From positions 1 through 7,700 of the forward strand of contig DATACZ010000165.1 of the NCBI GenBank assembly GCA_036258795.1: a stretch of DNA of 7,700 nt, given 5' to 3'. The DNA comes from DATACZ01 sp036258795. GTDB taxonomy: Bacteria; Actinomycetota; CADDZG01; JAHWKV01. Below the pieces are notes generated by a model. The model ran no database searches. It was given only the letters and a program-made list of their open reading frames with translations, and had not been told where the DNA came from. Shown one piece after another: positions 1 to 5,370 of the stretch. The position numbers were made by a program, and so were the translations under genes. How positions within the stretch are numbered: the first letter of the stretch is position 1; every line of letters begins with the position of its first letter.

Positions 1-227
1 AGACGTGTAGGAACCCACGCCAGGTGGTCTTCTCTTTCTTCCAGACGGCCGGTGGCGATGACTCGATTGCGTACCAGGGGGAGTGACGGGTTGTCGCATG
101 TCGAGCAGAGGATGAGGCTGGTCAAAGGGTCGCTGGAGGTAACTCGGACTCCCAGAAACAAAACCAAGCGTTGCTCACACCAACTGCATTCGACGGGAAT
201 CTCCGTCTCCACGAATTCCTTCATCAT
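1..227 (-). CDS. Zinc-ribbon protein, partial (3' end beyond window)
   Basis: Translating the minus strand from the ATG at 227-225 gives 75 open codons that run off the left edge with no stop. Two CxxC knuckles are visible, C14-S-W-C17 and C41-S-T-C44, 23 residues apart, which is the spacing of a small zinc ribbon. The segment between them is hydrophobic, as in a beta hairpin. A charged stretch (RLEERED, about 61-67) follows. The start is supported by AGGAG at 240-236, eight bases upstream of the first ATG; a second ATG follows immediately. It lies 97 bp downstream of the three-domain regulator on the same strand and could be co-transcribed with it. The fold is well supported by the cysteines. 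The function is unknown: nucleic-acid or protein binding is the usual role of such ribbons. The C-terminus is not visible. Confidence 0.7.
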   Translation of the reverse strand, partial: MMKEFVETEIPVECSWCEQRLVLFLGVRVTSSDPLTSLILCSTCDNPSLPLVRNRVIATGRLEEREDHLAWVPTR

Positions 228-257
228 TCCGAGTTCTCCTCTCCCCCAATAACTAAT

Positions 258-285
258 CCAGGTTTGCCCGGGACTCCTGGTTTTT
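258..285 (+). other. Weak hairpin followed by T5 between two minus-strand genes
   Basis: CCAGG at 258-262 pairs with CCTGG at 276-280, enclosing the self-complementary CCCGGG, and is followed on the plus strand by five Ts (281-285). The polarity suits a plus-strand terminator, yet both neighbouring genes are on the minus strand, where no U-tract follows the stem. It may be chance, or it may limit antisense transcription entering the regulator gene. Confidence 0.25.
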
Positions 286-324
286 GCAGCCGTCCGTCTA
301 ATTCCGGTCAAGTACGGCCCGGGT

Positions 325-1548
325 TCAATGCATTCGTTCGGCCGGCGGCAGGACACACCACAGCACGCGGGCTGCAGACGACCCTGGGTTCGACCACGAC
401 GCCACGGGTTCGTCTCTCAAGACGATGGCGTCTCCTGCTTGAAGCACCTCTGTGGCTGGGCCGATGCGCAACTCCAAGATGCCCGAGAGCACCACGACGA
501 CTTCTCTCTGCTTGGTCGCGAATGGAGGCCTGTGTCCCACCGCGCCCGCTGAGAAGGTCAGGATGTGCACAGACATTCGAGAGGAGTCTTCGAGGACCTC
601 CTCTGCGTGCAACCCGGCCGCGAGTTTGCGAGACCGCCTGGCCCTTCGGCGGGCCAGGGTGTTAGGCTGTGCTTGCCAGGCCGCATCCGTGCCGAGGACG
701 GCCGAGGCCGCGGCAAACGTCTCCTCTGACAGGCCCCGCTGTCCTCGCTCGGCCTGGGAAAGGGCGCTAGGAGTGATTCCCATCCGGCGCGCCAGCTCTG
801 CCTGAGACATCCCTCTCGCCATCCGGCGCGCCTTGAGGGATTCGCCGATCTGGACGAGCTCCTGAGCTTCATGTCTCAGGACTTCAATACGGTCACCTTC
901 GACCACGAGCTCGGCCACGCGGCCGACGGAGTCGCTGCGACCGGCGGCTTTGACGACGCGAAGGAGGTGGTGCCCGTTCGCCGGTGTCGTATCGAAGACG
1001 ACCTGGGTGGTGCGCTGTAGCCGGGCCAGAAACGAGGGGTCATGCGCCTCTTTTTGCAGAAACCAATACGCGACGGTGCGTAGCTCATAAAGGCGCGGGC
1101 AGTGCTCCAAAAAGAAGCTCAGGGCTTCCTCCGAACCCCAGCTGTCCTGAATGGCCGTCAGGTTGTCAAAGACATAGATCGTCCCCGGCCCAAAAGCGTC
1201 TTCAACCTCTCTAAGCGCCTGAACAACCCTTTGGGGGTCTGCGGGGTCGTCGACCGCAAGAATTCGGTGGCGACCTTGGGATGCGCGGCGGCTGGCCTCG
1301 GCTCCTTTTGCGAAGCAGTCGAGCAGCAATACGTTGCGGTCGCGCCACTGCTTTCGGTACCGCGCCAGAACTCGAGAAGCCGGCTCTGTGAAGGTCACGT
1401 ACACCAGGCCGGCCTCCGCCGGGCTGGCGACGAAGGACCGTATTAGGGCCGATTCCACTGGGCCCGTGATCTCCCAGACGACGTTATCGCCGATTTGAAG
1501 GCCCCCGATCAGATTGTCGATTTCCGGCAAGCCGGTGGTTATGGTCAA
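325..1548 (-). CDS. Three-domain regulator: KaiC/RAD55-like degenerate ATPase + XRE HTH + cupin
   Basis: The 407-residue protein has three parts. Residues 1-225 resemble the KaiC/RAD55 RecA-like fold: a GLPEIDNLIGG opening, GDNVVWEI at 20-27, and a Walker B-like strand IYVFDNL at 124-130 with D128. The P-loop position (G29-P-V-E-S-A-L-I36) lacks the Walker A GK[S/T], so ATP hydrolysis is doubtful. Residues about 233-287 form an XRE-type helix-turn-helix (MSQAELARRMGITPSALSQAERG). Residues about 325-400 form a small cupin of the sort that follows HTH domains in sugar or amine regulators, including VVVLSGILELRIG and LQAGDAIVL. The start is TTG at 1548-1546, with AAGGAG at 1559-1554 five bases upstream. 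That SD touches the inverted repeat at 1558-1589, which suggests autoregulation. It is divergent from the Gre-like gene. HTH and cupin assignments are secure; the effector and the role of the N-domain are unknown. Confidence 0.85.
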   Translation of the reverse strand: MTITTGLPEIDNLIGGLQIGDNVVWEITGPVESALIRSFVASPAEAGLVYVTFTEPASRVLARYRKQWRDRNVLLLDCFAKGAEASRRASQGRHRILAVDDPADPQRVVQALREVEDAFGPGTIYVFDNLTAIQDSWGSEEALSFFLEHCPRLYELRTVAYWFLQKEAHDPSFLARLQRTTQVVFDTTPANGHHLLRVVKAAGRSDSVGRVAELVVEGDRIEVLRHEAQELVQIGESLKARRMARGMSQAELARRMGITPSALSQAERGQRGLSEETFAAASAVLGTDAAWQAQPNTLARRRARRSRKLAAGLHAEEVLEDSSRMSVHILTFSAGAVGHRPPFATKQREVVVVLSGILELRIGPATEVLQAGDAIVLRDEPVASWSNPGSSAARVLWCVLPPAERMH

Positions 1549-1557
1549 GTCAACTCC

Positions 1558-1589
1558 TTGCTTAATGAAAATAGGATAACATTAAGCAA
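1558..1589. promoter_or_regulatory. Perfect 10-bp inverted repeat in divergent promoter (candidate operator)
   Basis: TTGCTTAATG (1558-1567) is repeated exactly as its reverse complement CATTAAGCAA (1580-1589), with a 12-base AT-rich spacer. The half-site centres are 22 bp apart, close to two helical turns, so a dimer or pair of dimers would bind one face of the DNA. It fills most of the 62-bp gap between the XRE regulator (minus) and the Gre-like gene (plus), and one arm overlaps the regulator's SD. Binding could therefore repress both directions. I assign it to the adjacent XRE protein by position only. AT-rich -10-like hexamers lie in the spacer, but I cannot define a convincing -35/-10 pair. 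Confidence 0.65.
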
Positions 1590-1610
1590 TCGATCACGAG
1601 GAGGTCTGGA

Positions 1611-2048
1611 ATGATACGAACTTCGGCCGTTGGATTTGATGGCCGAGCCGAGCTGGTTAGCCGCCTGAAGTTCCTGCGTGAGGTCGAGATTCCTCGCCTG
1701 CAAAGGGATCAGGGAGATGGCGATGACGCTGGCATCGCCGCCCTGACCTATGCCCGACGGGAGGTCGAGGACATCGTCAGGCTACTCGACCAACTGGGGG
1801 CGGCCAACAATAGGTCGCATGGGGTCGTCAGGCCGACCGACTTCGTAACGGTGTATGACCAGGAGTCGGACGTGACCGAGGAGATGATCGTCCATGACGC
1901 TGATCTGACCATTCGCGCCCCCGGCTTCATATCCATCGATAGTCCTCTGGGACGGGCGGTGGTTGACCGCCGCGTCGGCGATCTGGTGGAGGTTCAGGCG
2001 CCTGGAGGCGCGAGGCGATACGTTATCCGGGGTATTGGCCGTGACTGA
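1611..2048 (+). CDS. GreA/GreB-family transcription factor (Gre-like)
   Basis: This 145-residue protein has the layout of Gre factors. An N-terminal region of about 10-65 is predicted helical and suited to a coiled coil, with an acidic patch (D33, D36, D38, D39) near its middle. The C-terminal FKBP-like domain spans about 73-143 and carries the family signature: ISIDSPLGRAVV at 107-118, VGDLVEV at 122-128, then APGG and YVIRGI. Gre proteins enter the RNA polymerase secondary channel, and acidic residues at the coil tip promote cleavage of backtracked RNA. Here the tip sequence is not the usual DLxENAEY, so it may be a Gre-fold factor with a different effect on polymerase. It is slightly shorter than typical GreA (about 158). 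GAGGAGGT at 1598-1605 lies five bases before the ATG. It is coupled to the downstream uspA-like gene. Confidence 0.85.
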   Translation: MIRTSAVGFDGRAELVSRLKFLREVEIPRLQRDQGDGDDAGIAALTYARREVEDIVRLLDQLGAANNRSHGVVRPTDFVTVYDQESDVTEEMIVHDADLTIRAPGFISIDSPLGRAVVDRRVGDLVEVQAPGGARRYVIRGIGRD

Positions 2049-2514
2049 TGAAACGACGGCGTTTGCCGGTTGCGAGGACACTGCACCGGGGCCGAGGGTA
2101 ATTTTGGCGGTGGACGGTTCGGAACACAGCCTCAACGCCGCGAAGTTCCTTGCCGGCATTCTTCCGAAGAGGTCGTACGTGCGATTGGTGGGCGTCGTGG
2201 GCTACGAATTCAATCCCGATACCCACGGCGGTCCGGTGGGGGAGGCCCAGGAAAGGCTTTCACATGCGCCCAAGCCCGGGGTGAGCATCTTCGATGCTCC
2301 AGCGCAGCTTTTCCAGGAAGCGGGGGCCGAGGTAAGTGACGTCCAGCGTTATGGGCACCCGGCCCAGGAGATCCTCTCAGAAGCCAAAGAATGGCAAGCC
2401 AACATGGTTGTTGTTGGACACCATGACGGTCCGGCCCGCTGGTTCTTTGGCAGTGTCGCGGAGGCGTTGGTAAAGAACTCGTCCGTGCCTCTGTTGATTG
2501 TTCCGTCAGGCTGA
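2041..2514 (+). CDS. Universal stress protein (UspA family)
   Basis: A single-domain Usp protein of 157 residues from GTG 2041. The first strand RVILAVDGSEHS (19-30) contains the D-G-S of the nucleotide pocket, and the last two strands are NMVVVGHHDG (121-130) and VPLLIVP (149-155). The ATP-binding loop normally reads G-x2-G-x9-G-[S/T]. Here it runs GHHDGPARWFFGS (126-138), about two residues short and without the second Gly in register, so nucleotide binding may be altered. The GTG start is chosen because the Usp fold begins shortly after it, GGGG lies upstream, and it overlaps the Gre stop by 8 bp, which implies translational coupling. An upstream in-frame ATG at 1963 lies well inside the Gre gene and adds non-Usp sequence. 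Usp proteins act in the cytoplasm in stress and growth arrest; the partner here is unknown. Confidence 0.85.
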   Translation: MTDETTAFAGCEDTAPGPRVILAVDGSEHSLNAAKFLAGILPKRSYVRLVGVVGYEFNPDTHGGPVGEAQERLSHAPKPGVSIFDAPAQLFQEAGAEVSDVQRYGHPAQEILSEAKEWQANMVVVGHHDGPARWFFGSVAEALVKNSSVPLLIVPSG

Positions 2515-2524
2515 CGCAGCCTGA

Positions 2525-2539
2525 TGCCTCCATGAGGCA
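2525..2539. terminator. Short perfect hairpin between convergent genes
   Basis: TGCCTC (2525-2530) pairs with GAGGCA (2534-2539) across a CAT loop, in the 33-bp gap between the UspA stop and the stop of the convergent SufR-like gene. A 10-bp palindrome AACACGTGTT (2539-2548) abuts it. Position favours a shared terminator, but neither strand has a clear U-tract, so the assignment is weak. Confidence 0.35.
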
Positions 2540-2547
2540 ACACGTGT

Positions 2548-3270
2548 TTAGCCTGGCTTCGGGGCGTTACCTTCGGGAGGGCGGCGAAGGGCCACGCAGC
2601 ACTGTCCCGGCTTCGGCTCCAACGCCACTTCCACATTGTTGTTCCCTAGGCCCCGGACCAGCCCATCGATGAAGGCCTGATTCATGCAGCAGACAAGCTG
2701 GGGGGCGTAGCGGGATAGTGCATGAAAGGGGCAGTTGCGTAGAACCAGTTCATCCCCTACCCGGCTAGGCTCGAAGCCATGGTCTGAGAGGACGTCAGCA
2801 GCCACGGCAAGAGTACGGTCCGGGCCTGGAGGGCGAAGCCTCCGTTCTTGCCGCTCCTTCTCACCGAGTTCCAACCCAGCCTTTCGTGCAGTGTCGAAGG
2901 CGTGAACCCGTGGGGTCTCCCCGGGCGCCTCACTTTGAACCGCGTCCACAAGCAGTCGCCCCACCAGGTCGTAACGCCGCTCGGGCAACGACACCTCGAG
3001 CTCCATATCTGATACGCGGTACTGCTTTGCAGGGCGGCCTGCTCCGGGACCGGAACGACCTGGTGGCCGCTTGTACTGAAACTCAAGCAGGCCTTCCTCC
3101 GCCAGCTTGTCGAGGTGGAATGCCGCCAGTTTGCGAGAAAGTCCCATAGCTCGTGCGACGTCTTCTCTCGTCACGGGGCCGGTCTGCTCTCGCACGTAGA
3201 GGTACATGCGGCGACGCAGCTCGTCGCTCAGCACCGATAGGTGCCCGATATCTTTCTCAAGCTTTTTCAT
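2548..3270 (-). CDS. SufR-like winged-helix regulator (COG2345, ArsR-type fold) with C-terminal Cys cluster
   Basis: 240 residues. Residues about 10-85 are a winged helix: LSDELRRRMYLYV, the recognition part VARAMGLSRKLAAFHLDKLAEEGLL (39-63), and a basic Gly/Arg-rich wing (KRPPGRSGPGAGRPAK). The C-terminal domain carries the conserved block N179-C180-P-F-H183, then C194-C195, then C224-C225. In SufR-type repressors such cysteines hold a 4Fe-4S cluster that controls DNA binding; the C180-x13-C194 spacing fits that pattern. Ligation here is inferred, not shown. The ATG at 3270-3268 is the only start that keeps the N-terminal helix; the SD (CTGGG) is weak. It is divergent from the 3434 gene and the redoxin/CDGSH series, its likeliest targets together with itself. 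The family is clear; the effector (Fe-S, redox or metal) is uncertain. Confidence 0.8.
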   Translation of the reverse strand: MKKLEKDIGHLSVLSDELRRRMYLYVREQTGPVTREDVARAMGLSRKLAAFHLDKLAEEGLLEFQYKRPPGRSGPGAGRPAKQYRVSDMELEVSLPERRYDLVGRLLVDAVQSEAPGETPRVHAFDTARKAGLELGEKERQERRLRPPGPDRTLAVAADVLSDHGFEPSRVGDELVLRNCPFHALSRYAPQLVCCMNQAFIDGLVRGLGNNNVEVALEPKPGQCCVALRRPPEGNAPKPG

Positions 3271-3299
3271 GAGCCCAGTGTATCACCAACATATAGAGA

Positions 3300-3343
3300 C
3301 TTAAAGCATGCCGACGAGGTACCCTAGCCTCTAACGCTTTAAG
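3300..3343. promoter_or_regulatory. 8-bp inverted repeat in the divergent intergenic region
   Basis: CTTAAAGC (3300-3307) and GCTTTAAG (3336-3343) form a perfect inverted repeat, 28 bases apart, in the gap between the minus-strand SufR-like regulator and the plus-strand series. Half-sites are 36 bp centre to centre. This is the natural place for an autoregulatory operator, but short AT-rich repeats occur by chance. The rest of 3271-3433 holds AT-rich stretches (for example TATATAG-like sequence near 3291) and no other gene; I could not fix a promoter. Confidence 0.35.
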
Positions 3344-3433
3344 GATTTAGCGAAATAGCACTTGCATTCCTGCGAGAGCCGGGTTAGGGTTCTATCGACC
3401 CAAATAACAGGTGATAGAGCAGGAGATGCTGAG

Positions 3434-4102
3434 TTGACAGGGAGCAGGCACCAAAGCTTCATCAGGACGGCGCGGACGCTGTCCCGAAGGCTCGGCCAAT
3501 CCAACCTCTTTCATCACATCAGGGGAGTGGTCCTGGTGCCGCCGAGCAGGGGAAGAAGCGTTCTCTACGCAAGCGCCGGCAACGAGGCTTTCCTCAAGCG
3601 ACTGAAGGATCACAGCGACTTTTGCCGCGATACCCATCTCGGGGGAGCCCTGCACCCCGGCAGCACTTCATTCAGGGAAGTCAAAAGGACTCCCAGCCTG
3701 CACATCAGCCTCGAAGGCCATGATCGGCTGGCCGTTCATCTGGACCGGTCAGGTCCTGCGGTAGACCGGGGATCCGATGGCGGTTGCATCTACGAGCGCT
3801 CCAGAGCGGCAAGGCATCTGTGGGACGACATCCTTCCCTCCCTTTCATGGACGTGGAGCACCTCCGATCGGACTGGCCGGCAAAGGAAGTCTTTGCCCTC
3901 GGGAGGGCCACCGCCCGTGCTGGCGGCCGGCTCATCAGCGGATCGTCCATCTTTTCTGCATCGGGTGGCGGCTTTGGAGCCCCAATTCGACAGGCGCAGG
4001 TACGTGGCGGCATGGGGTGATCCTCAGCCTCACTCACCCCTGACGCCCCAGGCACGCCCTCCGCCTGCCCTGGTCAGTCCTCAGGGAGAGGAGGTGATGT
4101 GA
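3434..4102 (+). CDS. Unrecognised protein, possibly frameshifted near 3843
   Basis: TTG at 3434 has AGGAG (3421-3425) eight bases upstream. The frame is also open from a TTG at 3362, but that has no SD. The first ~140 residues look like a real compact protein: RGVVLVPPSRGRSVLYAS, then HLGGALHPGSTSF, a strand pair PSLHISLEGHDRLAVHLDR (about 87-105), and GCIYERSRAARHLWDDILPSL near 120-140. I cannot name the family. After DILPSL the frame turns rich in Pro, Ser and Arg, while a neighbouring frame (3847-4020) reads more naturally. This suggests a one-base deletion in the C/T-rich run near 3836-3846, or a real end close by. The stop TGA at 4100-4102 sits within the SD-to-start region of the next short ORF. 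Coding for the first part is likely; the C-terminal half is doubtful. Confidence 0.5.
   Translation: MTGSRHQSFIRTARTLSRRLGQSNLFHHIRGVVLVPPSRGRSVLYASAGNEAFLKRLKDHSDFCRDTHLGGALHPGSTSFREVKRTPSLHISLEGHDRLAVHLDRSGPAVDRGSDGGCIYERSRAARHLWDDILPSLSWTWSTSDRTGRQRKSLPSGGPPPVLAAGSSADRPSFLHRVAALEPQFDRRRYVAAWGDPQPHSPLTPQARPPPALVSPQGEEVM
3847..4020 (+). other. Possible displaced C-terminal segment of the 3434 gene (other frame)
   Basis: Starting at the ATG at 3847, or joined to the upstream frame if one base were added in the CTTT run before it, this frame encodes 57 residues (MDVEHLRSDWPAKEVFALGR, followed by an Ala/Gly/Ser-rich tail) and stops at 4018-4020. Its composition is more protein-like than the overlapping frame, with acidic, aromatic and aliphatic residues. 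There is no SD in front of the ATG, so it is unlikely to be a separate gene. It may be the true C-terminus of a frameshifted gene, either a sequencing error or decay. Confidence 0.25.
4041..4076 (+). repeat. Imperfect inverted repeat upstream of strong SD
   Basis: CAGGC (4049-4053) faces GCCTG (4063-4067), and outer TGAC (4041-4044) faces GTCA (4073-4076). RNA from this stretch could fold just ahead of the AGGAGGTGAT at 4089-4098. No U-tract follows. It may be chance in GC-rich sequence. Confidence 0.2.
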
Positions 4103-4149
4103 CCGACCTAATCCCTAAGTCCGTACTCGTCATCGACGAGGAGCAGTGA
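4099..4149 (+). CDS. 16-residue ORF with near-perfect SD; leader peptide or receiver-domain remnant
   Basis: GTG at 4099 opens a 17-codon frame (MTDLIPKSVLVIDEEQ, stop 4147-4149). In front is AGGAGGTGAT (4089-4098), fully complementary to the usual 16S rRNA 3' end, although it sits very close to the start. The GTG overlaps the stop of the preceding frame as GTGA, a classic coupling arrangement. The peptide reads like the first strand and acidic pocket of a response-regulator receiver (KSVLVID-[DE]-E) and then stops; no receiver continuation is seen in other frames. A CTCGTC-ATC-GACGAG hairpin (4126-4140) lies inside. It could be a decayed gene start, a short leader peptide that controls the next gene, or chance. 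Confidence 0.3.
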   Translation: MTDLIPKSVLVIDEEQ

Positions 4150-4168
4150 ATCAACAAGTCACAAACAA

Positions 4169-4181
4169 CGAAAGGAAGTGA
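4169..4181 (+). promoter_or_regulatory. SD-containing leader CGAAAGGAAGTGA, copy 1
   Basis: The 13-base string occurs four bases before the ATG at 4186 and supplies the AAAGGAAG SD. An identical copy precedes the small membrane-protein gene at 5371-5383, so the two genes share a translation-initiation cassette. Confidence 0.6.
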
Positions 4182-4185
4182 ACCA

Positions 4186-4788
4186 ATGAATCCATCATTT
4201 AGGACCGAAGCGGCCCAGTCCCTTAACCGTGCGATGCACCGGCTCTGGGTCGACCACGTCATCTGGACGAGGCAGTACGTTGTCTCTGCACTGAACGGGC
4301 ACCCCGACACGGAGGCCACCGCCGGCCGTCTACTCAAGAACCAGGAGGACATCGGCAACGCGGTGGCGGGCTTCTACGGCCCCGAGGGCGGCGTAGCGCT
4401 TACCGACCTGCTCAAGCAGCACATCATGATCGCGGTCGACCTGGTCGACGCCGCCATCAAGGGCGACCAGGAGCGGTTCGCCACCGAGGACAAGAAGTGG
4501 GACGAAAACGCGGCCCAGATCGCCCGGTTCCTCGGCCAGGCCAACCCGTACTGGCCAGAGAAGGACGTGCAGGACCTTCTCAACCTTCACCTGGTCCTTA
4601 CCCGACGGGAGGTCGTGGCAAGGCTGAACGCCTCCTGGAAGGAGGATGTGGCCGCCTTCGACGACATCCTGACCGAGATCCTTACCCTTGCCGACACACT
4701 GACGGCAGGCATCATCCAGCAGTTCCCCGACCGGTTCGTGGACGAGGAGTCGGCAGTGATGGACGACTCGGTCCGCATCGCGGGGTGA
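4186..4788 (+). CDS. All-helical protein of three ~55-residue repeats (conserved, function unknown)
   Basis: The 200-residue protein looks entirely helical, with no signal peptide or membrane segment. From memory it resembles a bacterial family of hypothetical proteins, common in Firmicutes, that open with LW-x2-H-x2-[FW]-TR and are sometimes mislabelled as acetylglutamate kinase; nothing here suggests a kinase. Three internal units can be aligned on a His: LWVDHVIWTRQYVVSALNG (H24), LLKQHIMIAVDLVDAAIKG (H79) and LLNLHLVLTRREVVARLN (H135), spaced 55 and 56 residues. Each is followed about 30 residues later by a second helix, with NQEDIGNAV and NAAQIARFL in units 1 and 2. The repeated His could line a shared core or metal site (inference). 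ATG 4186 has AAAGGAAG upstream. It lies 8 bp before the redoxin gene, so an operon is likely. Confidence 0.85.
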   Translation: MNPSFRTEAAQSLNRAMHRLWVDHVIWTRQYVVSALNGHPDTEATAGRLLKNQEDIGNAVAGFYGPEGGVALTDLLKQHIMIAVDLVDAAIKGDQERFATEDKKWDENAAQIARFLGQANPYWPEKDVQDLLNLHLVLTRREVVARLNASWKEDVAAFDDILTEILTLADTLTAGIIQQFPDRFVDEESAVMDDSVRIAG

Positions 4789-4796
4789 TACAGGCC

Positions 4797-5357
4797 ATGA
4801 TCACCGGAGCTGTGGGGGCGACAACGGCAGCGGAGCTCGCGCTGGGCGATGTCGCCCCCGAGTTCCACGGCCTGAAAGGCGTGGACGGAAAGGCCTACTC
4901 GCTCGCTTCGTTTGAGCAGGAGCCCATCCTCGTCCTGGTCTTCGTTGGCAACGGTTGTCCGAGCGTGAAGGCCTACGGCGGGGAGTTCAATCGCATCCAC
5001 GACGAGTACGGACCCCAAGGGGTGCAACTAGTCGCGGTAAACGCGAACAACCCCCACCTCTCCCCGCCGGACACCTTTGACCGGATGGTGGAGGTGGCCG
5101 AGGAGCGAGGCTGGCTTTTCCCCTACGTAAAGGATGAAGGGGCGCGCCTTGCCCGGGCATGCGGCGCCATCACAACGCCGCATGCCTTCGTATTCGACAA
5201 GCAACGCCGACTGAGATACCGGGGCCGGCTTACCGATTCCCGGGATCCGGCGAGAGCTACCAGCCACGACTTGACCAATGCCGTTGATGACCTCATCTCA
5301 GGGCGACCGGTCGCCGTCGCCGAGAGCCAGTCGATCGGCTGCTCGATCGTGTGGTAG
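4797..5357 (+). CDS. Thioredoxin-fold redoxin (AhpC/TSA-like) lacking the first active-site Cys
   Basis: 186 residues from ATG 4797. The order is that of the thioredoxin-fold redoxin family: opening GDVAPEFHGLKGVDGKAYSL (17-36), strand ILVLVFVGNGCPSVK (44-58), NANN (82-85), RGWLFPYVKDE (104-114), cis-Pro segment AITTPHAFVFDKQ (124-136), YRGRLTDSRDP (141-151) and the family's C-terminal GCSI-x-W (181-186). Members usually have C-N-H-C-P; here it is G51-N-G-C54-P, so only the second Cys remains. C122 and C182 are the other cysteines. A one-Cys peroxidase or a thiol-binding role is more likely than disulfide exchange by CxxC. No signal peptide is seen, so it is probably cytoplasmic. GGGGTG at 4782-4787 is a plausible SD; GTG 4785 is an alternative start. 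It follows the helical protein by 8 bp and precedes the membrane/CDGSH pair. Confidence 0.85.
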   Translation: MITGAVGATTAAELALGDVAPEFHGLKGVDGKAYSLASFEQEPILVLVFVGNGCPSVKAYGGEFNRIHDEYGPQGVQLVAVNANNPHLSPPDTFDRMVEVAEERGWLFPYVKDEGARLARACGAITTPHAFVFDKQRRLRYRGRLTDSRDPARATSHDLTNAVDDLISGRPVAVAESQSIGCSIVW

Positions 5358-5370
5358 CAGCGCAATTAAC

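Noticed and set aside
171..665. 164-residue plus-strand frame opposite the zinc-ribbon and cupin genes
   Set aside because: Pro/Arg/Ser-rich antisense shadow without SD or motif; the minus strand carries clear domains.
781..832. Direct repeat CATCCGGCGCGCC (781-793 and 820-832)
   Set aside because: Both copies encode Ala-Arg-Arg-Met in the HTH of the XRE protein; this is coding coincidence rather than a mobile or regulatory repeat.
1963..2040. Upstream ATG extending the UspA protein by 26 residues
   Set aside because: It lies inside the Gre gene, has no good SD and adds Trp/Arg-rich sequence not seen in Usp proteins; GTG 2041 fits better.
3836..3846. Programmed -1 frameshift site
   Set aside because: No X-XXY-YYZ heptamer is in register with the upstream frame; an error or mutation is simpler.
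4186..4788. Acetylglutamate kinase, a label sometimes attached to this kind of protein
   Set aside because: No amino-acid kinase motifs (no Gly-rich nucleotide loop); the protein is a helical repeat.
4497..4796. 100-residue N-terminal extension of the redoxin
   Set aside because: It overlaps the helical-repeat gene in another frame and is Arg/Gly/Pro-rich shadow sequence.
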